From: Myxococcota bacterium | Lineage (GTDB): Bacteria; Myxococcota_A; Bradymonadia; UBA7976; UBA1532 | Direction of reading: 5' to 3' | Assembly: GCA_963169045.1 (NCBI GenBank) | Contig: CAUJDF010000087.1 | Span: forward strand, 1 to 64,000 | Length of the DNA: 64,000 nucleotides | In this document: positions 1 to 8,805 of the stretch, piece after piece | Layout: each line of letters opens with the position of its first letter | How positions within the stretch are numbered: the first letter of the stretch is position 1 | Made by a program: the position numbers and the translations under genes | Notes under the pieces: generated by a model | Databases searched by the model: none | Seen by the model: the letters and a program-made list of their open reading frames with translations, nothing else | What the model was told of the DNA's origin: nothing

Positions 1-1841
1 ACCTCCTCGTGCAGCAGGGCGTCGGCGAGGCGGTCGAGGCCGCCGCGCCAGTGCTGCAGCGCCTCGGTGGCGCGCTCGTAGGCCTCGCGCAGGATCGTCC
101 GCACCTCGTCGTCGATGAGGCGCGCCGTGGCCTCGCTGTACTCGCGGTGCGTCATGCCCAGCTCCTCGCCGAGGAACGGGTTCTCCTCGCGCACCTGGAA
201 CGCCATGTGGCGCAGGCGCTCGCTCATGCCCCAGTCGATGACCATCTTGCGCGCGAGCCACGTGGCGCGCTTCAGGTCGTTCTCGGCGCCGCTCGTCGCC
301 GTGTTGAGCACGAGGTTCTCGGCGGCGCGCCCGCCCATCATCACCGCGATGCGGTCGAGCATGTCCTCGCGCGGGTAGACGTACTTGTCGCGCTCGGGGA
401 GCTGCTCGGTGGCGCCCATGGCGCGCCCGCGCGGCACGATCGAGACCTTGTGCAGCGGGTCGGCGTGCGGCAGCGAGGCGGCGACGACGGCGTGGCCGGC
501 CTCGTGGTAGGCGAGCACGCGGCGCTGCTCCTCGTCGAGCTGCAGGTTCTCGCGCTCCATGCCCAGCGTGACCTTGTCGCGCGCCTTCTCCACGTCCTCC
601 TGGTAGATGCGGTCGTGGTCGGCGCGCGCGGCGAGCAGCGCCGCCTCGTTGAGCAGGTTCGCGAGGTCCGCGCCGCTGAAGCCCGGCGTGGCGCGCGACA
701 GGTCGACGAGGTCCACCTCGGGCGCGAGGGGCTTGTTCTTCGCGTGCAGCTTCAGGATCTGCTCGCGGTCCTGCCGCGTGGGCAGGTCGACGGTCACCTG
801 CCGGTCGAAGCGGCCCGGCCGCAGGAGCGCCGGGTCGAGCACGTCGTGGCGGTTCGTCGCGGCGACGACCACGACGTGGTGGTGGGACTCGAAGCCGTCC
901 ATCTCGGAGAGGAGCTGGTTGAGCGTCTGCTCGCGCTCGTCGTGGCCGCCGCCGAGGCCGGTGCCGCGCTTGCGGCCGATGGAGTCGAGCTCGTCGATGA
1001 AGATGATCGCCGGGGCGCTTCGCTTGGCGTCGCGGAAGAGGTCGCGCACACGCGAGGCGCCGACGCCGACCAGCATCTCCATGAAGTCGCTGCCGCTGAT
1101 GATGAAGAACGGCACGCCCGCCTCGCCGGCGACGGCGCGGGCCAGCAGCGTCTTGCCGGTGCCGGGCGGACCGAGCAGCAGCACGCCGCGCGGCATCTGG
1201 CCGCCGAGGCGCGAGAAGCGGTCGGGGCGCTTGAGGAACTCGACGATCTCCTGCAATTCGGCCTTGGCGCCGGCGTTGCCCGCCACGTCCTCGAACGAGG
1301 TACGCACCGCCGTCTCGCGGTCGTACTTGCGGGCGCGGCTGCGGCCCATGGAGAAGATGTTGTTGCCGTCGGACTGCGCGCGCTTGAACAGACGCGAGCC
1401 GATCCACAGGAAGATCACGAACGGCAACACGTAGAACAGCACCATCGCCCACGGGAAGCTGGCGTCGGGGCGCGCGTCCACCTTCACGCCCGACTTCTCG
1501 AGGCGGGCCATCAGCTCGTCGTCGCCGAACGCCGGCACATACGTCACGAAGTGGCGGACCTCCACCTCCTGGCCGAAGGCGTCCTTCTGGCGGATGGGCG
1601 TGCGCAGGACGCCGGTGAGGCGCGCGCCCTCGCTCGTGACCTCTTCGACCTGGCCCTGGTCGGCCAGCTCGAGGAAGCGGCTGTAGGCGACCTGCGCGCC
1701 GGGGCGCTCGAACATGCCGAGCACCAGCCACAAGCCGGCCATGAGGCAGATCGCCACGACCAGCCACACGGCCGTGGACCGCCGTCCGTCCACGTCGCCG
1801 ACGCCTTCCGGCCGGCCTGGCAAGCGGGTTTTCCTGGCCAC
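1..1841 (-). CDS. ftsH: ATP-dependent zinc metalloprotease FtsH (3' end cut by window)
   Basis: Membrane-anchored AAA+ protease that extracts and degrades misfolded or regulatory membrane and cytosolic proteins. The reading frame stays open for 613 codons and runs off the left edge, so only the extreme C-terminus is missing. Two membrane segments lie near residues 24-44 and 126-149 and bracket a small periplasmic domain. The AAA module has Walker A GPPGTGKT near residue 222 and Walker B IIFIDELD. The M41 zinc site HEAGH lies near residue 446. I chose the GTG at 1841 because GGAGGGAG sits just upstream and the next ATG falls inside the first membrane helix. It is divergent from the CpxP-like gene, so two envelope-quality-control functions share the 160-base gap. 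Confidence 0.97.
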   Translation of the reverse strand, partial: MARKTRLPGRPEGVGDVDGRRSTAVWLVVAICLMAGLWLVLGMFERPGAQVAYSRFLELADQGQVEEVTSEGARLTGVLRTPIRQKDAFGQEVEVRHFVTYVPAFGDDELMARLEKSGVKVDARPDASFPWAMVLFYVLPFVIFLWIGSRLFKRAQSDGNNIFSMGRSRARKYDRETAVRTSFEDVAGNAGAKAELQEIVEFLKRPDRFSRLGGQMPRGVLLLGPPGTGKTLLARAVAGEAGVPFFIISGSDFMEMLVGVGASRVRDLFRDAKRSAPAIIFIDELDSIGRKRGTGLGGGHDEREQTLNQLLSEMDGFESHHHVVVVAATNRHDVLDPALLRPGRFDRQVTVDLPTRQDREQILKLHAKNKPLAPEVDLVDLSRATPGFSGADLANLLNEAALLAARADHDRIYQEDVEKARDKVTLGMERENLQLDEEQRRVLAYHEAGHAVVAASLPHADPLHKVSIVPRGRAMGATEQLPERDKYVYPREDMLDRIAVMMGGRAAENLVLNTATSGAENDLKRATWLARKMVIDWGMSERLRHMAFQVREENPFLGEELGMTHREYSEATARLIDDEVRTILREAYERATEALQHWRGGLDRLADALLHEE

Positions 1842-1926
1842 GCTCCCTCCGATCCCCGCGTCCGCCCGTCGGGGTGCGGACGACCGAATCCGACCGCTGC
1901 CCGTGCATCGGGCGCGCCAACCGCGC

Positions 1927-1942
1927 TTCACACTTCTTCACA
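1927..1942. promoter_or_regulatory. candidate CpxR/OmpR-type operator: TTCACA direct repeat at 10-bp spacing
   Basis: TTCACA occurs at 1927-1932 and again at 1937-1942, one helical turn apart. Read on the other strand this is GTGAA-N5-GTGAA. OmpR-family regulators bind tandem half-sites at 10-11 bp spacing, and the E. coli CpxR box is GTAAA-N5-GTAAA. It lies between ftsH and the CpxP-like gene, 60 bases before the latter's start and just upstream of a response regulator of that family. Autoregulation is inferred. Confidence 0.45.
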
Positions 1943-2001
1943 TCCACGCAAGACGGACGAAACGGTGGGGCCTCATCGTGGCAGGCAGGAGGTACGCCAC
2001 G

Positions 2002-2451
2002 ATGCGACGCAGGACCCTGTTCGCCACGATCTTCGCCGCCCTCGCCACCTTCGGCGGCATCGCCGCCTTCGCGCACGGCGGCTGGCACCGCCGCCACTTC
2101 GACCCCGCGCAGATGGAGGCCTTCGCGGCGAAGCGCCTCGACCACATCCTCGACGAGCTCGACGCCACCGACGCGCAGCGCGCGCGGCTCGGCGTCATTC
2201 GCGACCGGCTGCTCGGCCGGGCGAAGACGTACTTGTCCGGCCGCGGGTCGCTGCACCAGGCCTTCCTGGAGGCGATCGGCGACGAGAAGCCCGACGCCGC
2301 CGCGCTGCACGCGCTCGTCGACCAGCGCTTCGAGGAGATGCGCAAGCTGGCCCACGAGGCGGTCGACGGCGCGATCGAGGCCCACGGGATCCTGACGCCC
2401 GCGCAGCGGGGTCAGGTCGCCGACCACCTGCAGAAGCGGTGGGGCAAGTGA
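2002..2451 (+). CDS. CpxP/Spy-like periplasmic protein (LTxxQ family)
   Basis: A 149-residue protein with an N-terminal signal sequence (MRRRTLF followed by an Ala/Phe/Gly-rich core) and a His-rich start to the mature part. The rest is predicted all-helical. Two stretches match the LTxxQ signature of Spy/CpxP periplasmic chaperones: a degenerate one near residue 55 (DATDAQ) and a clear one near residue 132 (LTPAQ). In the family these proteins sense misfolded protein or metals and dampen a Cpx-type kinase. The ATG at 2002 follows AGGAGG. It is 14 bases upstream of a response regulator, giving the order cpxP-cpxR-cpxA. Function is inferred from fold signature and neighbours. Confidence 0.8.
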   Translation: MRRRTLFATIFAALATFGGIAAFAHGGWHRRHFDPAQMEAFAAKRLDHILDELDATDAQRARLGVIRDRLLGRAKTYLSGRGSLHQAFLEAIGDEKPDAAALHALVDQRFEEMRKLAHEAVDGAIEAHGILTPAQRGQVADHLQKRWGK

Positions 2452-2465
2452 GGTAGGCTGCCCGC

Positions 2466-3161
2466 ATGTCGGACGCGCTCGTCACCGTGCTGCTCGTCGA
2501 GGACGACGACCGCCTCGCCGCGTTGACCGCCGAGTACCTCGGGCGCAGCGGCCTCGCGGTGACGCGCGCCGGCGACGGCGAGGCGGCGCTCGAGCTCGCG
2601 GCGCGGCAGCGCTTCGACGTGGTGCTGCTCGACGTGATGCTGCCGGGCCTCGACGGCGTCGAGGTCTGCCGGCGGTTGCGGGCGCGATCCGACGTGCCGG
2701 TGATCATGATCACGGCCCGCGGCGAGGAGGCCGACCGCGTGATGGGCCTCGAGGGCGGCGCCGACGACTATGTCGCCAAGCCGTTCTCGCCGCGGGAGCT
2801 GCTGGCGCGCATCCGCGCCCAGGTCCGGCGCGCACGCGGGCAGTCCGGGCCGCCGGTGCGCACGGTCCGGGCCGGTGGCCTCGAGCTCGACCCCGGCGCG
2901 CAGCGCGCCACCCTCGACGGACGGCCCCTCGACCTGACGTCCTACGAGTTCGCCCTGCTCTTCGCGCTTGCGAGCCACGCGGGGCGCGTGCTCTCGCGCG
3001 AGCGCCTGATGGAGCTGGCGCGCGGCCGCGCCGACGAGGCCTTCGACCGCTCCATCGACGTCCACGTCTCGCGCCTGCGCCAGAAGCTGGGCGACGATCC
3101 CCGCCACCCGCGCCGCATCCGTACCGTGCGCGGCGCCGGCTACCAGCTGCTGGAGACCTGA
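2466..3161 (+). CDS. OmpR/CpxR-family response regulator
   Basis: A 231-residue two-domain DNA-binding response regulator. The receiver domain (residues about 6-118) has the acidic cluster EDDD at 12-15, the phospho-acceptor Asp56 in LLDVMLP, the conserved Thr in MITARG and Lys in AKPFSPREL. The C-terminal winged helix (about 135-228) carries the typical LTSYEFALL and RTVRGAGYQ motifs of the OmpR family. It lies between a CpxP-like gene and its kinase, whose GTG start is only 3 bases beyond the stop, so the pair is surely co-transcribed. A likely target is the TTCACA repeat at 1927-1942. Confidence 0.95.
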   Translation: MSDALVTVLLVEDDDRLAALTAEYLGRSGLAVTRAGDGEAALELAARQRFDVVLLDVMLPGLDGVEVCRRLRARSDVPVIMITARGEEADRVMGLEGGADDYVAKPFSPRELLARIRAQVRRARGQSGPPVRTVRAGGLELDPGAQRATLDGRPLDLTSYEFALLFALASHAGRVLSRERLMELARGRADEAFDRSIDVHVSRLRQKLGDDPRHPRRIRTVRGAGYQLLET

Positions 3162-3163
3162 TC

Positions 3164-4459
3164 GTGCGTCGCCGGCACCGCCTGTTCTGGCGGGTGTTCC
3201 TGCACGGCGTGGTGCTGCTGCTGGCGACCGCCGCGGCGGGTGCCCTCGTGCTGTGGGCGGACGACCGCGAGCCGCCGTGGCGCGGGGTGGCGGAGCGCGC
3301 CACGCGGCAGATCGCCGGGGCGCCGCCCGAGGCGCTCGGCGAGCGCGTGCGGCTGCTCGCCGACGTACTCGGCGTCGGTCTCGCGGTCTACGACGGGGCC
3401 GGCCGGCGCCTGGCCGCGGGCGGCGAGGCCCCGCCCGGTCCCCTGCCCTCGCCGCCGGCAGCCCACGGCCACGCCCGCGCGCCCGACGGCTGGCTGATGT
3501 TCGAGCCGCTGCCGGACGGGCGCTATGCGGTCGTCCGCGGCGGGCGGCGTCGCATGGCGGGCCACGTGCTGCTCATGCTGTGCGCCGTCTTCGCCGCGCT
3601 GGCGCTGGCCTCCATCCCGCTCGTGCGCGCGATCGTCCGCCCGCTCGAGCGCATCGGCGCCACCGCCCGCCGCATCGGCGCCGGCGATCTCGGCGCGCGC
3701 ACGGGTGTCCGCCGGCGCGACGAGGTCGGCGACCTGGCGCGCGCCGTCGACGAGATGGCCGAGCGCCTGCAGCGCCTGCTCGCCGCCGAGAAGCAGCTGC
3801 TGGCCGGCGTCTCCCACGAGCTGCGCACGCCGATGGCCCGCATCCGCGTCGCGCTGGCGCTGGCGGCCGACGACGCGGCGGCGCCCGGCGGGGGCGTCGG
3901 GGAGCTGCGCGCCCGCCTCGCCGACATCGAGCGCGATCTCGGCGACCTCGAGCGCCTCGTCGACGACGTGCTGCTCGCCGCGCGCCTCGAGGCCGGCGCC
4001 GCCGATTTCCCCGTGCGCCGCGCGCCCGTCGACCTGCAAGCGCTGCTCGACCGCGCCCGCCGACGCTTCGCGGAGCGGTACCCGGACCACGCGCTCGAGG
4101 TCGTCGTCGCCGGGGGGCCGCTCAAGGCCGACGCCGCGCTCCTGGGACGCGTCGTCGACAACCTGCTCGAGAACGCCGGGCGGCACGGCGGCCGCCACGT
4201 CGCGCTCCGCGCCACCGTCGGCGAGCGCCTGCGCGTCGAGGTGGCGGACGACGGCCCCGGCCTCGCCCCCGAGGACGGCGAGCGCGTGTTCGCGCCATTC
4301 TTCCGCGCCGACGCGAGCCGCGCGCGCGCCACCGGCGGGGTCGGCCTCGGCCTCGCCCTCTGCCGCGCCATCGTGCGCGCCCACGGCGGCGAGATCGGCG
4401 CGGTCCCCCGGGCCGGTGGGGGCGTGGTCTTCTGGTTCGAGGTACCGGCCACCGCCTGA
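3164..4459 (+). CDS. CpxA-like membrane sensor histidine kinase
   Basis: A 431-residue sensor kinase with GTG start. One membrane segment lies at about residues 8-30 and a second at 131-154. They enclose a roughly 100-residue periplasmic domain that should face the CpxP-like protein. A HAMP linker follows (about 150-205). The HisKA dimerisation domain carries the phospho-acceptor His in SHELRTP near residue 218. The ATPase domain has its N box (DNLLENAGRHG), G1 box (DDGPGLAP) and G2 box (GVGLGLAL). It completes a cpxP-cpxR-cpxA-like module and phosphorylates the regulator just upstream. The sensed signal is not visible in the sequence. Confidence 0.94.
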   Translation: MRRRHRLFWRVFLHGVVLLLATAAAGALVLWADDREPPWRGVAERATRQIAGAPPEALGERVRLLADVLGVGLAVYDGAGRRLAAGGEAPPGPLPSPPAAHGHARAPDGWLMFEPLPDGRYAVVRGGRRRMAGHVLLMLCAVFAALALASIPLVRAIVRPLERIGATARRIGAGDLGARTGVRRRDEVGDLARAVDEMAERLQRLLAAEKQLLAGVSHELRTPMARIRVALALAADDAAAPGGGVGELRARLADIERDLGDLERLVDDVLLAARLEAGAADFPVRRAPVDLQALLDRARRRFAERYPDHALEVVVAGGPLKADAALLGRVVDNLLENAGRHGGRHVALRATVGERLRVEVADDGPGLAPEDGERVFAPFFRADASRARATGGVGLGLALCRAIVRAHGGEIGAVPRAGGGVVFWFEVPATA

Positions 4460-4520
4460 AACGTCGCCGGGCACCGCGCGCATCGGACCGACAGGGCCCT
4501 TCGGCCCCCGCGAGGCCACG

Positions 4521-6563
4521 ATGCGCGCCGCCGCCGCTCTGCTCGTCCTGCTCACCGGCTGTCGCGACGAGCCCTCGACGCCGCTGCCCGAGATCGAGGG
4601 CGACGGCGCCGCGTTCGAGTTCGCGGGCCCGCCGCCGAGGTCGTCGCCGGACGTGCCCCGTATCGCGCGCGACCTGCGCCCCGAGAACCTCGTCCTCGAG
4701 CCCGACCCCGAGCCGCCGGTGGCCCTCCCCGACGGTCTGCGCGTGCGCGTCGTCACCTGGAACCTGTGGGACGGCAACACCACGGACCCCGAGACCGCCG
4801 GCGCCGTCCTCGCGGCGCTGCGCCCCGACCTCGTGGCGCTCCAGGAGGTGCCGGCGTCCTACGTCGAGCGCATCGCCGCCGTCGCCGGCATGCCGGGCGT
4901 CGAGAGCGACGGCTTCGGCGACAACGCGGTGCTCGCGCGCGTGCCGCTCGACGACGCGACGGCGGTCCCCCTGCGCCACGGCAAGGGCTTCGTGCGTGCG
5001 ACCGTCACGCTCGACGGCCTGCCCGTCGCGTTCTACGGCGCGCACATCCACTGGGATCTCAAGGGATCGCGCCAGGCGCTGGAGCTCGCCCGCGAGCACC
5101 TCGGCGGCGATCCGTCGCCGCGCCTCATCCTCGCCGGCGACTTCAACGACGAGCACTACAGCCCGCAGAACCGCGTGCTCGAAGCGCTGCTCACCGACGC
5201 GCTCACCGCCGCCGGCGTCTACCCCGGGCAGCGCATCTCGTGGCCGGCGACCGGCTTCGACGGGCGCGAGGGCTCGCAGCTCATCGACCTCGTCTTCTTC
5301 CGGGGCGAGCCGCCGCCGATCGTGGTGGCCGCCGACGTGATCAACCTGCGGCCCGCCCCCTCGGACCACAAGCCCGTCGTCGTGGACCTGCTCTTCCCGC
5401 GCGATCCGTCCCGCGGCTTCGACCGCGATCCGCTGGCGGTGCGCCGCGACCCGTTGCGCGTCCTGCCCGCCGACCTGCCGCCGAACCTGCTGCGCGATCC
5501 CGGCGCCGAAGAGGGCGGCACGGGCTGGCGCCTGACGGACGGCGCGCTCGCCCAGCGCGGCCCGCGGCGGCAACAGTCCCCGCGGAGCGGCCAGGCGCTG
5601 TTCACCGGCTACCCGGCCTCGCCCTGGGGGCGCACCGGGCCCGTCTCCGGCGGCGCGCAGCTCGTGCGCCTCGACGACCGGGCGGCGCTGATCGACGCCG
5701 GGCGCGCCGAGCTGCTCGCCGCCGGCTGGTCCGCCACCGGCTACCGGCTGCTCACCGACGGCGAGCTGTCGAGCAACGCGGTGGTGCCCTACGACGACGG
5801 CGAGATGGTCGTCGAGCTGCTCGACGCGCGGCGCGAGGTGGTCGGCCGCGTCATGTCCGGCCGCCGCGACACCCTGGACTGGCACCCCTGGGCCGCGGCG
5901 ATGCCCGTGCCGCCGGGCACCCGCGCCGCGCGCTTCCGCTGGATCAGCCACCGCAAGCCCTGGGACGGCCGCGGAAGCGACGCGGTCTTCGACGACCTGT
6001 ACCTCGGCCTGCGCGCGCTCGAGGCGCCGCACGCGCGCCTCGGGGGCAACCTGCTGGGCGACGGCGGGGCCGAGGGGGGCGGGCTCGACGGCTGGACGGT
6101 CCGCGGCTGGGCGTTGGTCGGCGACCTGCGCCCCGAGGGGCCGTGGGGCCACCTCGAGTACGCACCCTGGACATACTCCGGCGCGCGTATGTTCGCCGCG
6201 GGGCCCGGCGCCGAGCGGGGCGTGGTGCGCCGCCGCGCCGAGATGAGCCGCACCATCGCGCTCGGCCCGGGCGAGGAGCGGGCGCTGCGATGGGGCGGCC
6301 ACGTCCGCACGCTGTACGGCGGCGCCGACATCACGATCTCCCTGGAGATCCTCGAGGCCGACGGGCGCGTGTGGGGCCGTCTGACGCGCGCCTCCTGGGC
6401 CGCCGAGTGGACGCGCATCGAGTCGCTGACCCGCATCCCGGCGGGCGCCGCCGCCGTGCGGTTCGTCCTCGAGGCCACGTTCGCCGAGGCCGACGACGCC
6501 GCGTTCGCCGACGAGCTGTTCGTCCATCCGGAGCGCGCGCCGGCGGTGCAGGTGGCGCGCTGA
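4521..6563 (+). CDS. lipoprotein with endonuclease/exonuclease/phosphatase domain and two beta-sandwich repeats
   Basis: A 680-residue exported protein. The lipobox LLTGC near residue 14 predicts lipid anchoring. An endonuclease/exonuclease/phosphatase-family domain occupies about residues 75-295. It has the family's ordered motifs: TWNLWDG, LQEVPA, GAHIHWD, AGDFND and the terminal SDHKPVVVDLL. The C-terminal part contains two related halves beginning NLLRDPGAEEGG (about 320) and NLLGDGGAEGGG (about 508). These look like carbohydrate-binding-type jelly-roll modules, an inference from pattern only. The substrate could be nucleic acid, phosphoinositide or sphingolipid. It ends one base from the stop of the convergent next gene. 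Confidence 0.82.
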   Translation: MRAAAALLVLLTGCRDEPSTPLPEIEGDGAAFEFAGPPPRSSPDVPRIARDLRPENLVLEPDPEPPVALPDGLRVRVVTWNLWDGNTTDPETAGAVLAALRPDLVALQEVPASYVERIAAVAGMPGVESDGFGDNAVLARVPLDDATAVPLRHGKGFVRATVTLDGLPVAFYGAHIHWDLKGSRQALELAREHLGGDPSPRLILAGDFNDEHYSPQNRVLEALLTDALTAAGVYPGQRISWPATGFDGREGSQLIDLVFFRGEPPPIVVAADVINLRPAPSDHKPVVVDLLFPRDPSRGFDRDPLAVRRDPLRVLPADLPPNLLRDPGAEEGGTGWRLTDGALAQRGPRRQQSPRSGQALFTGYPASPWGRTGPVSGGAQLVRLDDRAALIDAGRAELLAAGWSATGYRLLTDGELSSNAVVPYDDGEMVVELLDARREVVGRVMSGRRDTLDWHPWAAAMPVPPGTRAARFRWISHRKPWDGRGSDAVFDDLYLGLRALEAPHARLGGNLLGDGGAEGGGLDGWTVRGWALVGDLRPEGPWGHLEYAPWTYSGARMFAAGPGAERGVVRRRAEMSRTIALGPGEERALRWGGHVRTLYGGADITISLEILEADGRVWGRLTRASWAAEWTRIESLTRIPAGAAAVRFVLEATFAEADDAAFADELFVHPERAPAVQVAR

Positions 6564-6564
6564 G

Positions 6565-8760
6565 TCAGGGGCAGTACGCGTTGTCGATCTGCTCGATCTC
6601 GCTGGACGGCGCGAGCCGGGGCGCCGCCGCCTCGGGGGTGCACGCGCGGTCGAAGCGGTTGCGCCACAGCCGCAGCGGTCCGGCCTCGGCGGCCACGGTG
6701 ACCGGCGGGCCGGTCGACGCGCCGAAGCGGTTGTGGCGCGCGTCGACGTCGCCCGTGCCGAGCGCGAGCAGCAGCAAGGTCAGCCCCTCGTCGAGATCGT
6801 TGCCCTCGAGGAAGACGTCGCGGGTGGCGTTCATGATCGCCACGGCGGCGCCCCCCGTCGCGGTGACACGGTTGTCGTCGAGGTGGTGCCGCGGACCGTC
6901 GTTGCAGTGCACCTCGGTGCCGCCTCCACCGACGATGACCCCGACCTGCCCGCGCGCGAGCGTGTTGCCGCGCACCCAGGTATCGCGGCTGGACTCGCCG
7001 TGGATGTCGACGATGGCCAGCGTCGTGTCGGTCATCTCGCCGTCGAGCACCTGCGTGTCCGAAGAGCCGAAGTCGACGACGACCGCGTGGCGGGCGTGGG
7101 CGATGCGCGGCGCCCGGACGATCGTGCGCGCGGCGGTGACGGTGTGGACGCCGTAGCCGCGGCCGCCCTCCCCGTAGTTGGACGGCCACGACATCGCATA
7201 GCCGGCGACCCGCGTCTCGAGCGCGTGGTCGACATAGACCGAGAAGCGCCCGAAGTATCGGGCAGTGACATCGTTCGCCCACGCGCCGTCCGTCCAGCGG
7301 AAGACCAGCGCGTCGTCGTCGGCGACCTCCGGCGTGGCGCAGTCGGCGGCGCGGATGCGCGGGCCCGCCTCGGCGGCGGCGCAGTCGGCGACGAAGCGCA
7401 CGCGCTCGACGGTCGCGCCGCGCAGCAGCGTCAGCGGCTCGAGGCGGGGGCGGGCGGCGGCGGGCACGTCGAGGTTCACCGGGCGGTCGAGCACGACCTC
7501 GACCCCGCCCTCGTGCGGGGTGACGGCGAGGACGCGCGCGGGCTGGCTCAAGTGCCGGAAGAAACGCTCCACGTCGCGGCCCTCGGCGCACTGGGCGGGC
7601 ACGTCCCCGAAGTCGTCCGCGACGAAGCGCACCCACGCCGGACGCCAGTCCGCGGGGGCCTGCACCGTGAAGCGGCGGGCGCCGGCGGCGACGTCGCCGG
7701 GGAGCGCGACCGCCGGTCCCGAAGGGCCCCGACCGGCGAAGATCACCGCGGACTGGTCGCCGCCGGCGGCGGGCACCCAGGCCACCTCCGTCCCCTCGGC
7801 GGCCCCCTCCAGGCGGACGTCGTCGCGGCGGATCACGAGCGGCGTTCGCAAGGTGAAGCGGCCGGCGGCGAGGCGCAGCGTGAGCGGTCCGGGGGGGGCG
7901 TCGGCGATGCGGGCGGCGAGCGCGGGCGCGTCGTCGCATCCGGGCTCGCCGCAGGGCGCCACGTCGACGGCGCCGGCGGGCGGAGGGGGCGCGGCGGGCG
8001 CGTTCGCCGGCGGCACGTCGCGGGGATCGAGCAGCCGCGCGGCGCCGAGCTCGACCGTGCCGCCGCGCGCGACGACGCGCAGGCGGCCCGCACCGGCGGG
8101 CAGGCGGACGGCGGGCGGCGGGCCGTCGAGGCCGACGGGACGCGGGGCGTCGGGGGGCGCGACCGCCAGCGTCCAGCCGCGGTCGCCGTCGCCGCGGAGC
8201 CGCGCCGGGAACGTCTCGCCACCCCACTCGAGGTCGACGTGACCGTCCTCGGCCCGCCAGACGCGCGCGTCGAGCGCGACCACGAACGCGCCGCCGGCCG
8301 CCAGCTCCGGCGGAAGGGCCACGTCCCAGTCGAGGGAGGCGCCGGGGTCGAGCAGCGCCGCGTCGTCGCCGAGGCGGTCGTGCGGGCCGTCGGCGACGGC
8401 GGCCGCGAACGGCAGGTCGAGCGGCGGGGCGGGCGGGCCCGCGTCGGGGACCGGCGGGCCCATGTCGGGCGCGGGCGGGCCCGCGTCGGGCGCGGGCGGG
8501 CCCATGTCTGAGGCGGCGTCCGGGCCGGCGTCCTCGCTCGCGTCGCTCGCGTCGGTCGCGGCGGCGTCGGTCGCGGCGGCGTCGGCCGCGACGCGGGTGT
8601 CCGGCGCGTCCGCGTCCGCCGCGCCGACATCGTCGCCGCGCGCGTCCCTCACCGCGCCGTCGGCGGGCGGCGCCGCGTCCGTCCGCCCGTCGTCCGGCGT
8701 CTCGGCGTCGTCGCACGCCGCGAGCGCGAGCAGCAGCACCACCAGGAGTCCGTTGCGCAT
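6565..8760 (-). CDS. lipoprotein with right-handed beta-helix (pectate-lyase-like) domain
   Basis: A 731-residue exported protein. The start at 8760 gives a short signal ending in the lipobox LALAAC; an in-frame ATG at 8769 is an alternative. A low-complexity Asp/Ala/Pro/Gly linker (about residues 18-130) of the kind common in myxobacterial lipoproteins follows. After a beta-rich region, residues about 255-320 look like the start of a pectate-lyase-like helix (CDDAPALAARI). From about 500 to 700 there are repeated short turns rich in Asn/Asp/Val, such as DTWVRGNTLARG and DVFLEGNDLDEG, typical of parallel beta-helix coils. It probably binds or cleaves an extracellular polysaccharide. No catalytic residues can be assigned with confidence. 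Confidence 0.78.
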   Translation of the reverse strand: MRNGLLVVLLLALAACDDAETPDDGRTDAAPPADGAVRDARGDDVGAADADAPDTRVAADAAATDAAATDASDASEDAGPDAASDMGPPAPDAGPPAPDMGPPVPDAGPPAPPLDLPFAAAVADGPHDRLGDDAALLDPGASLDWDVALPPELAAGGAFVVALDARVWRAEDGHVDLEWGGETFPARLRGDGDRGWTLAVAPPDAPRPVGLDGPPPAVRLPAGAGRLRVVARGGTVELGAARLLDPRDVPPANAPAAPPPPAGAVDVAPCGEPGCDDAPALAARIADAPPGPLTLRLAAGRFTLRTPLVIRRDDVRLEGAAEGTEVAWVPAAGGDQSAVIFAGRGPSGPAVALPGDVAAGARRFTVQAPADWRPAWVRFVADDFGDVPAQCAEGRDVERFFRHLSQPARVLAVTPHEGGVEVVLDRPVNLDVPAAARPRLEPLTLLRGATVERVRFVADCAAAEAGPRIRAADCATPEVADDDALVFRWTDGAWANDVTARYFGRFSVYVDHALETRVAGYAMSWPSNYGEGGRGYGVHTVTAARTIVRAPRIAHARHAVVVDFGSSDTQVLDGEMTDTTLAIVDIHGESSRDTWVRGNTLARGQVGVIVGGGGTEVHCNDGPRHHLDDNRVTATGGAAVAIMNATRDVFLEGNDLDEGLTLLLLALGTGDVDARHNRFGASTGPPVTVAAEAGPLRLWRNRFDRACTPEAAAPRLAPSSEIEQIDNAYCP

Positions 8761-8805
8761 GGACGCCATCTTGCGCCGAGCGGCGCGCGAGGCCAACGCC
8801 CGCGT

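Noticed and set aside
9-2456. Plus-strand open frame of 815 codons over ftsH
   Set aside because: Antisense shadow; the minus strand encodes intact FtsH motifs, and the end of this frame runs through the CpxP-like gene in the wrong frame.
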